From Bacteroides sp. CAG:709 (GTDB lineage Bacteria; Bacteroidota; Bacteroidia; Bacteroidales; UBA932), in contig FR882207.1 in assembly GCA_000434935.1 (NCBI GenBank), forward strand, positions 6,664 to 28,218: a DNA stretch of 21,555 nt. The letters are read 5' to 3'. Below the pieces are notes generated by a model. That model was given only the letters and a program-made list of their open reading frames with translations, did no database searches and was not told the origin of the DNA. Shown one piece after another: positions 7,179 to 15,801 of this stretch (positions are counted from its first letter, which is position 1; each line of letters begins with the position of its first letter). The position numbers were made by a program, and so were the translations under genes.

Positions 7179-10100
7179 ATGCGTAATTTTTCAAGATGTA
7201 GCAAGTTGTGCTGTCTTGTCATCGCAACTGCCCTTTCGTGGCTGTTTGCGGTATCAGCCAATGCGCAGATTTCTATGTCGTTGAAGGATGTTAGTGTACG
7301 CTCTGCCGTAGAATATCTGCAGAAGGAGTACCACTACTCGTTCACGATTGGAACTGATGACATTGACATCAACAAGCATGTGACAGTACAGGTTAAGAAT
7401 GTGTCAATCCAGAATGCGCTTGACCGTATTTTTGCCGGACAGAATGTTTCTTACAAGGTCAATGGCAAAAATATTTCCGTTGTCGCAAAAAAAGCTCAGC
7501 CTGCGCCGGCAGCAAAGCCTGTGGAAAAGGCCCAGCCGCTGCTGTGCACCGGAATTGTCGTGGATGAGAACAATTCCCCGATGGCAGGAGCTTTCGTAGT
7601 GGAGAAAGGTACGACCAATGCCGTTTCTTCCGGCGCTGACGGAAAATTCTCCATCAAGGTTACCGGTGCGGAGCCGGTGCTTTCATTCTCTTTCTTCGGC
7701 TACGAGGATAAAGAGGTGCAGATATCATCTTCCAGGACCAATATTGAAGTGAAGATGGAGCCGCAGGCATTGTCGCTCGACCAGTCTGTGGTGGTCGGAT
7801 ATGGTAGCATGACCCGTAGGGACATCACTTCCGCCATCGGTCAGTTCAAGCCTAAGGCATCTGAAAGGCGTGACGTGCTTTCTGTGGACCAGCTTCTCCA
7901 GGGACGTATTGCCGGTGTGAATATCACCACCGCATCTGGTATCCTGGGAGCCAGCAGCCGCGTGAGCATTCGTGGTATCGGTTCCCTCAATGCCGGTAAC
8001 GAACCTTTGTATGTCATTGACGGTGTGCCGATTACTAGTACTTCAGGTGATACGGGCGCATTTTCGCAAGGCGAATCCATGACGGGCTTGGCAACATTGA
8101 ACCCATCCGATATCGAGTCTGTGGAAGTCCTGAAAGATGCGGCATCCGCTGCCATCTACGGTTCCCGTGCCACGAATGGTGTCATTATCGTGACCACCAA
8201 GTCGGGAAAGAAAGGTGCTCCGGTAATTTCGATTGACGCAAGCATGAGTTTCAGCCAGCAGCCGCGTCTGGACAAGCTGGATCTTGCAAGCGGCGACCTT
8301 CTGATCGAGACTTTCAACGAGGCTATCGACAATTATAACATCCAGTTCGGCAAGACTCAGGAGCGTTTCATCAATCCTATGCCTGGAAAACCGACTCATA
8401 ATTGGCTTAAAGATGTGCTCCGTACAGGCTTTTCACGTAATATTACCGCTTCAGTATCAGGTGGTTCTGAAAAGATAAGGTACTATGTTTCAGCGACTGC
8501 CAAGCATCAGGAAGGAACAGCATTGAGCAATGCTCTCAATCAATACAGCATCAAGTCCAATGTTTCCGGAGATATCAGAAAATGGCTTTCTTTCGGTATC
8601 AACATGCAGCTCAGCTATACCAAGAACAACCGGGTTTCTTCCGGTTACAGCGGATATAATGTCATCAAGGCTGCTGTGGAGCAGTACCCTTGGGATGAGC
8701 CGTTCCTCCCTAACGGAGACTGGGCTACATCCAAGAATGTGCTCGTGAACAACAATGCCCTTCAGGCAATCAAGGAGTCCGATGTGTGGCTCAAGACCTA
8801 CAGGGCATTGAGCAATGCGAACTTGACCTTCCATATTATCCCGGGTCTTGATTTCAAGACATCCCTGGGCGAGGATTTCTCAGCATTGGAAGAGCATGTT
8901 TATTATACGGCGAAGCATCCGGGCGGATATCCGTCGAAGGATAATCCTCAGGGAGGTTCATTGACCGACAGCCGCAAGTTCCGCAGCTCTGTAATTTGGG
9001 AAAACACATTGTCATACGACAAGAAATTCAATTTCGGACTTGGACTCAACGTCGTTCTCGGTCATTCCGCACAGGTGGATGAGAACTCGATGGCTTTGCA
9101 GAGGGGTATCGGATTCCCGTCAAGCTCATTCGACGTGAACTCTGTCGCTGCGGAAATCAGCAAGGCCAATACAATCCGTACTGCTTACGCGCTCCAGTCG
9201 TTCTTCGGCCGTGTCAACTTGAACTACAAGGACCGCTATGTGGGAACTCTCACGATGCGTGCCGACGGATCTTCCAAGTTCGCTCCTGAAAACCGCTATG
9301 GATATTTCCCTTCTGCCAGCATCGGATGGAATGCCGACAAGGAATCTTGGTGGCATGCTGACGGCATTACCATGAAACTCCGTGCCAGCATCGGTGCCAC
9401 AGGTAACCAGGGCAACATCGGACCTTATGCATATCAGGCACTTGCATCCGGCGGTGTGAACTATAACAATACCAACGGCCTCGGTCTCAGCACTCCTGGC
9501 AACCGTGACCTGAAATGGGAAACTGCCGTTCAGCAAGACTTGGGTATCGACATGAGTTTCTTCAAGGGCGCATTGTCTTTCACAGCCGATGTGTTCAACA
9601 AAGACACCCGCGACCTGCTCTACAGCAAGCCGACGATGATTACCACGGGATATTCCAGCTATACCTGCAATATCGGTTCAATGAACAACAAGGGTCTTGA
9701 GCTCACCGTTGCCGGAAACGCCGGAAAGAAGGATTTCCGATGGAGAGGTGATTTCAATATCTCATTTGTGAGGAATAAACTGACCAAGCTCCTGGATGAC
9801 AGTGACATAATCATGCCTGACTCTTTCCACGCATTGCAGGTAGGCAAGGAAGTCGGTTCGTTCTACATGGTCAAGATGCTCGGCATTTACCAGCATGATG
9901 AGGATGTCCCTGAGTATCTCTATGAGAATGAGGGCGTACGTGCCGGTGACGTCATTTATGATGATTATAACGGAGACGGTAAGATTACTGCTGACGACCG
10001 TCAGATAGTAGGCTCCGCCAATCCTAAATTCAGCGGCGGTTTCAACAATACATTCACTTGGAAGAATCTGGAGCTGTCCGTGTTCATGACATACTCATAC

Positions 10101-10403
10101 GGACAGAGCGTATATGAATATTGGACTGGTGGCCTCAGGCTCGGAAACGGAACATGGCCGCAGCTCAAGTCCGCATGTGAAGGAAGATGGACAGGTCCCG
10201 GAACCACCAACAAGACTCCTCGCGCAATTTACGGACAGAGCTGGAACAGTACCAAGTTCGTAAACACCCGCTTCCTGCACGATGCATCATACCTTCGTCT
10301 GAGATCCATCACATTGGGTTACAATCTCCCTTCGAAGTGGATGCGCGCGATCAAGATGAACAGCGTAAGGGTATATTTCCAGTTGGACAATGCTTACGTG
10401 TAG
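7179..10403 (+). CDS. SusC/RagA-type TonB-dependent outer-membrane receptor with STN domain, interrupted by an in-frame TAG
   Basis: The outer-membrane channel of a glycan-uptake pair, powered by TonB. From the ATG at 7179 there are 1074 codons before TAG at 10401-10403. Parts in order: signal peptide (1-30, ending SANAQ), STN domain (about 31-105) that talks to FecR, a carboxypeptidase-D-like regulatory domain (about 120-205), the plug (about 208-335, with YVIDGVPI and AIYGSRATNGVIIVTTKSGK), then the beta barrel. After the TAG the same frame continues for 38 sense codons to a normal SusC end and TAA at 10520; susD starts 8 bases after that. The protein made up to the TAG lacks the last barrel strand and its terminal Phe, which barrel assembly by BAM normally needs, so it is probably non-functional unless the TAG is read through. 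ATG 7179 is preferred to the TTG at 7152 because it gives a proper signal peptide. Confidence 0.92.
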   Translation: MRNFSRCSKLCCLVIATALSWLFAVSANAQISMSLKDVSVRSAVEYLQKEYHYSFTIGTDDIDINKHVTVQVKNVSIQNALDRIFAGQNVSYKVNGKNISVVAKKAQPAPAAKPVEKAQPLLCTGIVVDENNSPMAGAFVVEKGTTNAVSSGADGKFSIKVTGAEPVLSFSFFGYEDKEVQISSSRTNIEVKMEPQALSLDQSVVVGYGSMTRRDITSAIGQFKPKASERRDVLSVDQLLQGRIAGVNITTASGILGASSRVSIRGIGSLNAGNEPLYVIDGVPITSTSGDTGAFSQGESMTGLATLNPSDIESVEVLKDAASAAIYGSRATNGVIIVTTKSGKKGAPVISIDASMSFSQQPRLDKLDLASGDLLIETFNEAIDNYNIQFGKTQERFINPMPGKPTHNWLKDVLRTGFSRNITASVSGGSEKIRYYVSATAKHQEGTALSNALNQYSIKSNVSGDIRKWLSFGINMQLSYTKNNRVSSGYSGYNVIKAAVEQYPWDEPFLPNGDWATSKNVLVNNNALQAIKESDVWLKTYRALSNANLTFHIIPGLDFKTSLGEDFSALEEHVYYTAKHPGGYPSKDNPQGGSLTDSRKFRSSVIWENTLSYDKKFNFGLGLNVVLGHSAQVDENSMALQRGIGFPSSSFDVNSVAAEISKANTIRTAYALQSFFGRVNLNYKDRYVGTLTMRADGSSKFAPENRYGYFPSASIGWNADKESWWHADGITMKLRASIGATGNQGNIGPYAYQALASGGVNYNNTNGLGLSTPGNRDLKWETAVQQDLGIDMSFFKGALSFTADVFNKDTRDLLYSKPTMITTGYSSYTCNIGSMNNKGLELTVAGNAGKKDFRWRGDFNISFVRNKLTKLLDDSDIIMPDSFHALQVGKEVGSFYMVKMLGIYQHDEDVPEYLYENEGVRAGDVIYDDYNGDGKITADDRQIVGSANPKFSGGFNNTFTWKNLELSVFMTYSYGQSVYEYWTGGLRLGNGTWPQLKSACEGRWTGPGTTNKTPRAIYGQSWNSTKFVNTRFLHDASYLRLRSITLGYNLPSKWMRAIKMNSVRVYFQLDNAYV

Positions 10404-10520
10404 TGGCCTTATCTTGATCCGGAAGTGTCATATAATTCCAATGCAGCCACTTACGGTGTCGATTGGCTCAATCCTGGACAGCCTAGGACGTTCATGTTCG
10501 GTGTCAATCTTAAATTCTAA
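10404..10520 (+). pseudogene. Detached C-terminal tail of the SusC-like receptor (in frame after the TAG)
   Basis: These 38 codons plus TAA are in the same frame as the receptor gene. They start WPYLDPEV and end GQPRTFMFGVNLKF, the typical SusC terminal strand with a final Phe. The tail has no start codon of its own in a useful place. Its intact sequence and the 8-base distance from its stop to susD show that the original gene ended here and that the TAG at 10401-10403 is a single-codon change. Confidence 0.85.
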
Positions 10521-10528
10521 TTGTCGAT

Positions 10529-11800
10529 ATGAAAAAGATAATATTAGCGCTGTTGACAGCATCCATAATAATTTCGTCCTGCGACATTTTGGATAAATAT
10601 CCGCACGATGCAGTATCAAGGGACAGCGTGTCAGAAGAAGATCTGGAGCTCCTTTACACGGGTCTTTACTGCTACTCGCAGTACAAGCCGGGTTTCGAGG
10701 GATATTTTCAGAATGATATGACGGGAGGTGACTTCTTCCGTGGAGGCGGTTCCGTATGGCCGGACGCTCCGTCATGGATCAAGGACTTTTTCCTGCCTAC
10801 CAACGGCTGGATCCAGGTTCCTTATACAGGATATTATGCCCTGCTTTATCAGATAAACAGCTTCATTGAGGTTGCTGAAAAGGCGGCACAAACCGACAAG
10901 GTCCGTCAGATGCTCGGAGTGGCATATTACTTCAGGGCATTGGATTACTATAACATTGTCACCAAATACAGGATTGCTCCTCTCATGAGGGTTACCAGCA
11001 ATGATCCGCAGCCGAATTCTACCGAGGAGGCTCTTTGGGCTTTTGTCAATGAGGACCTTGAAAAAGCATTGGCGATGTGCCCTGAATATTCTACCAAATA
11101 TTATGTGTCATTGCAGGCAGCCAAGGCACTTGCGGCGAGAGCATATATCGCCCAGGGCAAAAAGGCCGAGGCAGCGAAGCTTGCTGATGAACTCATAGCT
11201 GATCCGCTGTTCGCACTGGATGATTTTTCCAAGATTTTCCGTGGCGAGGCCAATTCAGAGGTAATATTCACATTTGCCAACTTGCCGGAAGAGAGCGGTA
11301 TCAAGTTCGCTGGCGAGTTCCTGCAGCCAGCTACTATATATGTGCCTGTACCTGAGGTGATTGCATTGTTTACTGATAACGACAAGAGAAAGTCTGTCTC
11401 GATAACGGTGGACGGAAGCGAAACTGTATTGAACAAGTATATCAACAAATCATCCTCGGATCCTATCATCATCTCCCGTCTTGCAGAGATGTATCTTATC
11501 AGTGCGGAGGGCAAGGGTCTTGCCGGAGGCGGTCTCGCCAGACTCAATGAGCTCAGGCGTGCGCGCGGTCTTCAGGATCTTTCACCTGCACCGAAGAACG
11601 AGGAGGAATTCATTGATGCGATACTCGCAGAAAGACGTCTGGAGTTCCTCGGAGAGGGATTCAGATGGTATGACCTTGTCCGTACGGGAAGATATATGAA
11701 GAAAACAGGCCTTCCTGAGAAATATACGGTTTTCCCTATTCCTCAGAAACAGCTGGATTTGAATACTGTCAATCTGCATCAGAATGAACTTTGGAAATAA
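10529..11800 (+). CDS. SusD/RagB family outer-membrane lipoprotein
   Basis: The surface glycan-binding lid that sits on the SusC channel. It is a 423-residue lipoprotein: signal peptide MKKIILALLTASIIISS, lipid-attachment Cys18, and Asp19 behind it. The TPR-like helical fold is indicated by VAYYFRALDYYNIVTKY and AAKALAARAYIAQGKKAEAAK. The C-terminal SusD signatures RLAEMYLISAEGKGLAGGG, LNELRRARGL and AERRLEFLGEGFRWYDLVRTGR are all visible. It is shorter than many SusD proteins (about 500-600), which suggests a smaller set of inserted loops. Start ATG 10529 lies 8 bases after the original susC stop and 125 bases after the premature TAG. It is followed at 4 bases by the phosphodiester glycosidase gene, so these genes form one operon. 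Confidence 0.95.
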   Translation: MKKIILALLTASIIISSCDILDKYPHDAVSRDSVSEEDLELLYTGLYCYSQYKPGFEGYFQNDMTGGDFFRGGGSVWPDAPSWIKDFFLPTNGWIQVPYTGYYALLYQINSFIEVAEKAAQTDKVRQMLGVAYYFRALDYYNIVTKYRIAPLMRVTSNDPQPNSTEEALWAFVNEDLEKALAMCPEYSTKYYVSLQAAKALAARAYIAQGKKAEAAKLADELIADPLFALDDFSKIFRGEANSEVIFTFANLPEESGIKFAGEFLQPATIYVPVPEVIALFTDNDKRKSVSITVDGSETVLNKYINKSSSDPIIISRLAEMYLISAEGKGLAGGGLARLNELRRARGLQDLSPAPKNEEEFIDAILAERRLEFLGEGFRWYDLVRTGRYMKKTGLPEKYTVFPIPQKQLDLNTVNLHQNELWK

Positions 11801-11804
11801 AGAT

Positions 11805-12746
11805 ATGAAGATATTAAATAGAATATGGCTGGCTGCCAGCGTGCTGATACTCTGCGCAGCTTGCGACAAGGCTCAGGACACGGACTTCCTGTATGAGCCG
11901 ACTACGGAAATCGGAAAGACTTTCGTGAATGATTGCCAGGAGGTTGCCAGGGTGTTCAAGGATACCTCTTTCGTGGTGGCCGTAGGAGTTGAGGAAACCG
12001 ATCTGCACCTCCAGACAATGGAAGGATATGTGCAGCAGATATGTATCCTCCGCATTGATACCAAGACTCCGGGTCTGAAAGTAAAGGTTGCAATGCCTTA
12101 CAACAGCAATTCCATCGCGGACGGCTGGAGAAAACAGACATTGACAGATATGGCGGCAGCTATGGACAAGAGCCGCGCGAGAGTCGTTGGTATGATCAAC
12201 GGAGATTTCTGGAATATCAACACTCCTATCAATCCGAGAGGTCCCGTGCATCGTGGAGGAACGATTGTTTCGTCAGCATGGGATTATAACCCGAATGTCG
12301 AGCAGCAGGCCCTGAGCTTCGTCGGAGTCGGTTTCGACAACAAGATGGTGATTGCGGAGCGTGCGAAATACGAGGAGATGAAAACCAGTCTGAAGGAATG
12401 TACGGGCGCAGGTCTGATCCTTTTGTCAAACGGCCATTTCTCTGGAACTGAATGGGTTGCAAGAGACCCGCGTACCGCTATCGGTTATACTGATGACGGC
12501 ATCGTGTATTTCCTTACGGCTGACGGACGAAGGACGTTCGGTGCCGCAGGTCTTACCTATAAGGAGATGGCATACATGTTCCAGTCTCTCGGATGTTCCG
12601 GAGCGGCAAATCTGGATGGCGGCGGTTCTGCCCAATTCATGGTGCGTCACCCTATTGCACAGGTGTTCCAGATCCGTAACAGATCTGCTGACGGTGCTGA
12701 AAGGCCGGTAGTGTCCGGCTGGGCTGTAACAGTAGATGAACCATAA
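11805..12746 (+). CDS. NAGPA/DUF2233 phosphodiester glycosidase family lipoprotein
   Basis: A 313-residue lipoprotein whose domain is shared with the human mannose-6-phosphate uncovering enzyme, which removes alpha-GlcNAc from a GlcNAc-1-phosphate-6-mannose diester; a Bacteroides member of DUF2233 (BACOVA_00430) has a known structure. The family core is visible: NGDFW (132-136), DPRTAIG (from Asp221) and LDGGGSAQ (Asp271-Gly-Gly-Gly-Ser275), in the expected order and spacing. The ATG at 11805 gives a lipoprotein signal with Cys20 (LILCAAC); the ATG 7 codons earlier overlaps susD and is unlikely. It starts 4 bases after susD. Its position next to SusC/SusD suggests action on the imported glycan at the cell surface or in the periplasm. 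The exact sugar phosphate is unknown. Confidence 0.9.
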   Translation: MKILNRIWLAASVLILCAACDKAQDTDFLYEPTTEIGKTFVNDCQEVARVFKDTSFVVAVGVEETDLHLQTMEGYVQQICILRIDTKTPGLKVKVAMPYNSNSIADGWRKQTLTDMAAAMDKSRARVVGMINGDFWNINTPINPRGPVHRGGTIVSSAWDYNPNVEQQALSFVGVGFDNKMVIAERAKYEEMKTSLKECTGAGLILLSNGHFSGTEWVARDPRTAIGYTDDGIVYFLTADGRRTFGAAGLTYKEMAYMFQSLGCSGAANLDGGGSAQFMVRHPIAQVFQIRNRSADGAERPVVSGWAVTVDEP

Positions 12747-12758
12747 TAATTGATGACA

Positions 12759-14582
12759 ATGAAAAGAATAATATTGATACTTCAGATGGCTCTGTTGCTT
12801 GTAGGCGCAGCATCTTGTTCGGACTCGGAATCTGGGAACGGACTTGCTGCGGAGCCGGAGCTGATATCCATAATCCCTGTCTCCGGAGCATCCGGATGTA
12901 CAGCCATAATTTCCGGAGTTAATTTCGCTGCGGAGCAGTCTGCAAACAAGGTGTTTTTGGATGGCCAGGAGGCGCAGGTAGTGTCTTCTTCGAAAAACAG
13001 AATCCAGATTGTGACTCCGGAACATGCTGACGGAAAGGTAGATGTGAAAGTTTCCGTGAACGGTGCTGAGGTTTCCGGTCTGGACTTCACTTATGTGACA
13101 CTCGCGGAGCCGGAGGTGAAGATTACCGCGTTGAGGCCGTCTTTCGGTTTCGTAGGGGACAATGTCACCATCCTCGGAGAGAACTTCTCTGATGAGGTGG
13201 CAGATATGTCAGTTACTTTCGATGGCGTAAAGGCGAATATTCTCACGACATCATCTTCAGCATTGTCGGTAACCGCACCGGAACACGCACGTGGACGCGT
13301 TACCGTGGAGGTGAAGAACGGTGCCAAGACTGCGGTTGCGGAATTCACCTACGTGGAACTGATGGTAGAGAAGTCCACTCCTTCAGAGGGCGGCGCAGGT
13401 ACTATCGTGACCATCTACGGTGAGGGCTTCAGCGAGGAGCTTGCGAACAATGTGGTGATGGTCGGCGACCAGGTTCTGAAAGTTACAGAGTCTACCGCTA
13501 CGACATTGAAAGTGGAGATGCCTGCACTCGGAACGGGTACTTATACATTTACCGTGAAGGTGGGCGAGAGAGTCTGCACAGGCGGCTCATTTACTGTGGC
13601 TCCTCTGTGGTATGTGGAGACTGTCGCCGGTAGTTCTGTCCGTGGAACAAAGGATGGAATCGGAAAGGCTGCAAATCTGGAAACGGTACAGCATCTCGCG
13701 ATGGGACCTGACGGCAAAGTGTGGTTCACTTCGCGTGGAGGAGCAGGAAGAGATGCCATCAGGACTCTGGATCCTAAGACTTGGGAGGTCAAGACGGTTA
13801 TCGGCATTGACAATGCTCTTATTAAGAATACTCATCCTTGGGGCTCTACATTCGATTCCAAAGGAAACTATTATGCGACAGGCAAAGCAGCTGGCAAAGT
13901 ATTCAAGATTGCCGCTGGAACCAATGAAATCAGCGTATTGGCACTCCCTGCACATAAGTTGACTACAAACCCGATGTGCGTGCTTACGGATGCTCAGGAT
14001 AATCTTTATTTGCTGAACCGTGATGCCGGAACTGAGGCTAAACCAAGTTATATCTCGGTATATGACAAGAACCTTGTGCTGAAGCATGATTGGCCTGTCA
14101 AGTTGTTTGCTGAACACATGGCGTGGAACAAGGACAAGACTAAACTTTACATTGGCACAACTGGTGCTCCGTTCGGAATCTTCGAATTCGATCCTGCTAC
14201 GGGAGAAATGAAAAAAATCGCCGGCACCAAGGATAAGCCTGCTAGTGCGGCGAATACGACAGACGGCGAACCGGGAAATCCTCTTACTGCGACTATCGGC
14301 CAGATAGAAGGTATGGCGGTCGATGCTGAAGGTAACCTGTGGTTCTCCGATGTGACTACTGCTACAGTCCGCGTGTTGGTTCCCGGGGAAGGCGGAGACT
14401 ATACCAAGGGAACCGTCAAGACTCGTGCAGGTATGAATTTCGTGCCGAAATATCCTGGAGTTGACGGACTTGGGACCAACGCGGGATTAAAATACCCTTG
14501 CGGATTGCTTCCGATGCCGGACGGCTCAATGCTGCTTGCAGACGGAACCGGCTTTACCATAAGAAGGATATACTCAAAATAA
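12759..14582 (+). CDS. IPT/TIG-domain plus NHL-propeller lipoprotein
   Basis: A 607-residue lipoprotein with signal MKRIILILQMALLLVGAAS and Cys20. Three immunoglobulin-like IPT/TIG domains follow at about 34-112, 118-198 and 203-281 (repeated pattern P..G..G..V.I.G.NF, as in FGFVGDNVTILGENFSD). An NHL-type beta-propeller covers 284-607, recognisable by blocks such as HLAMGPDGKVWFTSRGG and GMAVDAEGNLWFSDVTTATV. Proteins of this build often occupy the surface glycan-binding position after susD. Here that role is inferred from place and architecture, and the propeller could instead be enzymatic. An ATG two codons earlier (12753) is a possible start. It is followed at 6 bases by a shorter relative. 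Confidence 0.85.
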   Translation: MKRIILILQMALLLVGAASCSDSESGNGLAAEPELISIIPVSGASGCTAIISGVNFAAEQSANKVFLDGQEAQVVSSSKNRIQIVTPEHADGKVDVKVSVNGAEVSGLDFTYVTLAEPEVKITALRPSFGFVGDNVTILGENFSDEVADMSVTFDGVKANILTTSSSALSVTAPEHARGRVTVEVKNGAKTAVAEFTYVELMVEKSTPSEGGAGTIVTIYGEGFSEELANNVVMVGDQVLKVTESTATTLKVEMPALGTGTYTFTVKVGERVCTGGSFTVAPLWYVETVAGSSVRGTKDGIGKAANLETVQHLAMGPDGKVWFTSRGGAGRDAIRTLDPKTWEVKTVIGIDNALIKNTHPWGSTFDSKGNYYATGKAAGKVFKIAAGTNEISVLALPAHKLTTNPMCVLTDAQDNLYLLNRDAGTEAKPSYISVYDKNLVLKHDWPVKLFAEHMAWNKDKTKLYIGTTGAPFGIFEFDPATGEMKKIAGTKDKPASAANTTDGEPGNPLTATIGQIEGMAVDAEGNLWFSDVTTATVRVLVPGEGGDYTKGTVKTRAGMNFVPKYPGVDGLGTNAGLKYPCGLLPMPDGSMLLADGTGFTIRRIYSK

Positions 14583-14588
14583 GCGTAT

Positions 14589-15800
14589 ATGAAAAAATCG
14601 ATAATTTTAGCGGCAATGGCACTTGTAACACTTGCAAGTGCCTGCCAAGATGATAAATACGTCGCCAATGTGACGGAACTCAGCCTTGTGCGCATGGATC
14701 CTGAAAGCGGATATTCCGGCGCCATCGTGAAAGTTCTCGGACGTAATTTCAGTGAAAAGGCGAAGGACAATGTGGTCCTTATCGGCGGTAAAGAAGCCAA
14801 AGTGCTGGACGCCAACAAATGGGACCTTACAATCGTGGTTCCTGAAAATGACCCGGCAGAATATGAAGTACAGGTTACCACACCTAAAGGCACGGCCGGC
14901 GGAATCAAATTCCTCTACAAGGAAAAGCCTGAGCATATGTACCTTGCTTCCATCTATGCTGGAAAGGTAGGAACAAATGCTTCTGAAGACGGAATGGCCA
15001 CCTCTGCGACATTCTCATCCCCAGAAGGTATCATCCCTGCCGGTGACGGCAGTTACTACATTCTGCAGAGAGGTTCGTTCGCTATCAGAAAAATGGATTC
15101 TTTCGGTAGGGTAACTACTGTGAAAACATCAGGCGCGGAACTTCACCATCCTTGGCAAGGTGCAGTCGCTCCGTCAGGAGAACTGTACTTCTGCAACAAG
15201 AGCAGCAACCAGCTCATGAAGATGGACGCTGCCGGAGTTGTGAAAGTGGTTTCCGGATTTACTCTGAAGAACCCTATGGGTGTCAAATTCGATTCTGACG
15301 GCTTCGGATACCTCTCGAACAGAAATACCGACGGTGGTCAGGTAATCAAGTTCAAGGATGATGCCGTGGTCAAGATTTTCAGTATTCCTATGCCTACCTG
15401 CTCTGCTGTGGATGCTGCGGGAAGAGTTATAGTCGGTACCGAAGACTCCGGTTATCTTTATATGATAGACAAGGACGGAGAAATCAAGCAGATTGCAGGA
15501 GAAGGAAAAGCGAATGGCTCCAAGGGAGACGGCGTTCCGGGCGACCTGCTCGGCAAGAGTACGATCGGCAAGGTGAACGGAATCTGGTGCGCAAAGGACG
15601 GTGCATTGTATTTCTGCGACATTACCGCCCAGTCTGTCAGAAAACTCACTCCGGGAGCTGATGGCGACTATTCCAAAGGTAAACTTGAAACCATTGCGAG
15701 CGGTTTTTGGCCTTCTGATGTCGTAGTTTCTGAGGATTGTGCGAAAATTTTCGTAACTTCGGCGACCACGAATACAATCAGGCTTATTGAAATCATCTGA
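14589..15800 (+). CDS. IPT/TIG-domain plus NHL-propeller lipoprotein, short paralogue
   Basis: A 403-residue lipoprotein with signal MKKSIILAAMALVTLASA and Cys19. It has a single IPT/TIG domain at about 27-111 (SGYSGAIVKVLGRNFSEKAKD) and an NHL-type propeller from about 116 to the end. The blocks ASIYAGKVGTNASEDGMAT, GAVAPSGELYFCNKSSNQL and VNGIWCAKDGALYFCDITAQ repeat the same pattern as the gene before it. The two proteins share order and fold, so they look like an old tandem duplication in which this copy has two fewer TIG domains. It ends with TGA one base before the sigma factor ATG at 15802. A surface-binding role is inferred. Confidence 0.85.
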   Translation: MKKSIILAAMALVTLASACQDDKYVANVTELSLVRMDPESGYSGAIVKVLGRNFSEKAKDNVVLIGGKEAKVLDANKWDLTIVVPENDPAEYEVQVTTPKGTAGGIKFLYKEKPEHMYLASIYAGKVGTNASEDGMATSATFSSPEGIIPAGDGSYYILQRGSFAIRKMDSFGRVTTVKTSGAELHHPWQGAVAPSGELYFCNKSSNQLMKMDAAGVVKVVSGFTLKNPMGVKFDSDGFGYLSNRNTDGGQVIKFKDDAVVKIFSIPMPTCSAVDAAGRVIVGTEDSGYLYMIDKDGEIKQIAGEGKANGSKGDGVPGDLLGKSTIGKVNGIWCAKDGALYFCDITAQSVRKLTPGADGDYSKGKLETIASGFWPSDVVVSEDCAKIFVTSATTNTIRLIEII

Positions 15801-15801
15801 A

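Noticed and set aside
10401..10403. TAG reassigned to a sense codon in this organism
   Set aside because: TAG is the normal end of atpG (1876-1878), the DUF368 and DUF6913-like genes, the phosphatase (17624-17626) and purE (21153-21155), so a global code change does not fit.
12426..13025. 199-codon minus-strand open frame across the junction of the glycosidase and TIG-NHL genes
   Set aside because: It is rich in Arg, His, Cys and Ser, typical of antisense shadow frames, and runs across two clear genes.
14619..14643. Inverted repeat GGCACTTG / CAAGTGCC in the signal-peptide region of the second TIG-NHL gene
   Set aside because: It lies inside coding sequence of a hydrophobic signal peptide and can be explained by codon choice; no second line of evidence for a regulatory role.
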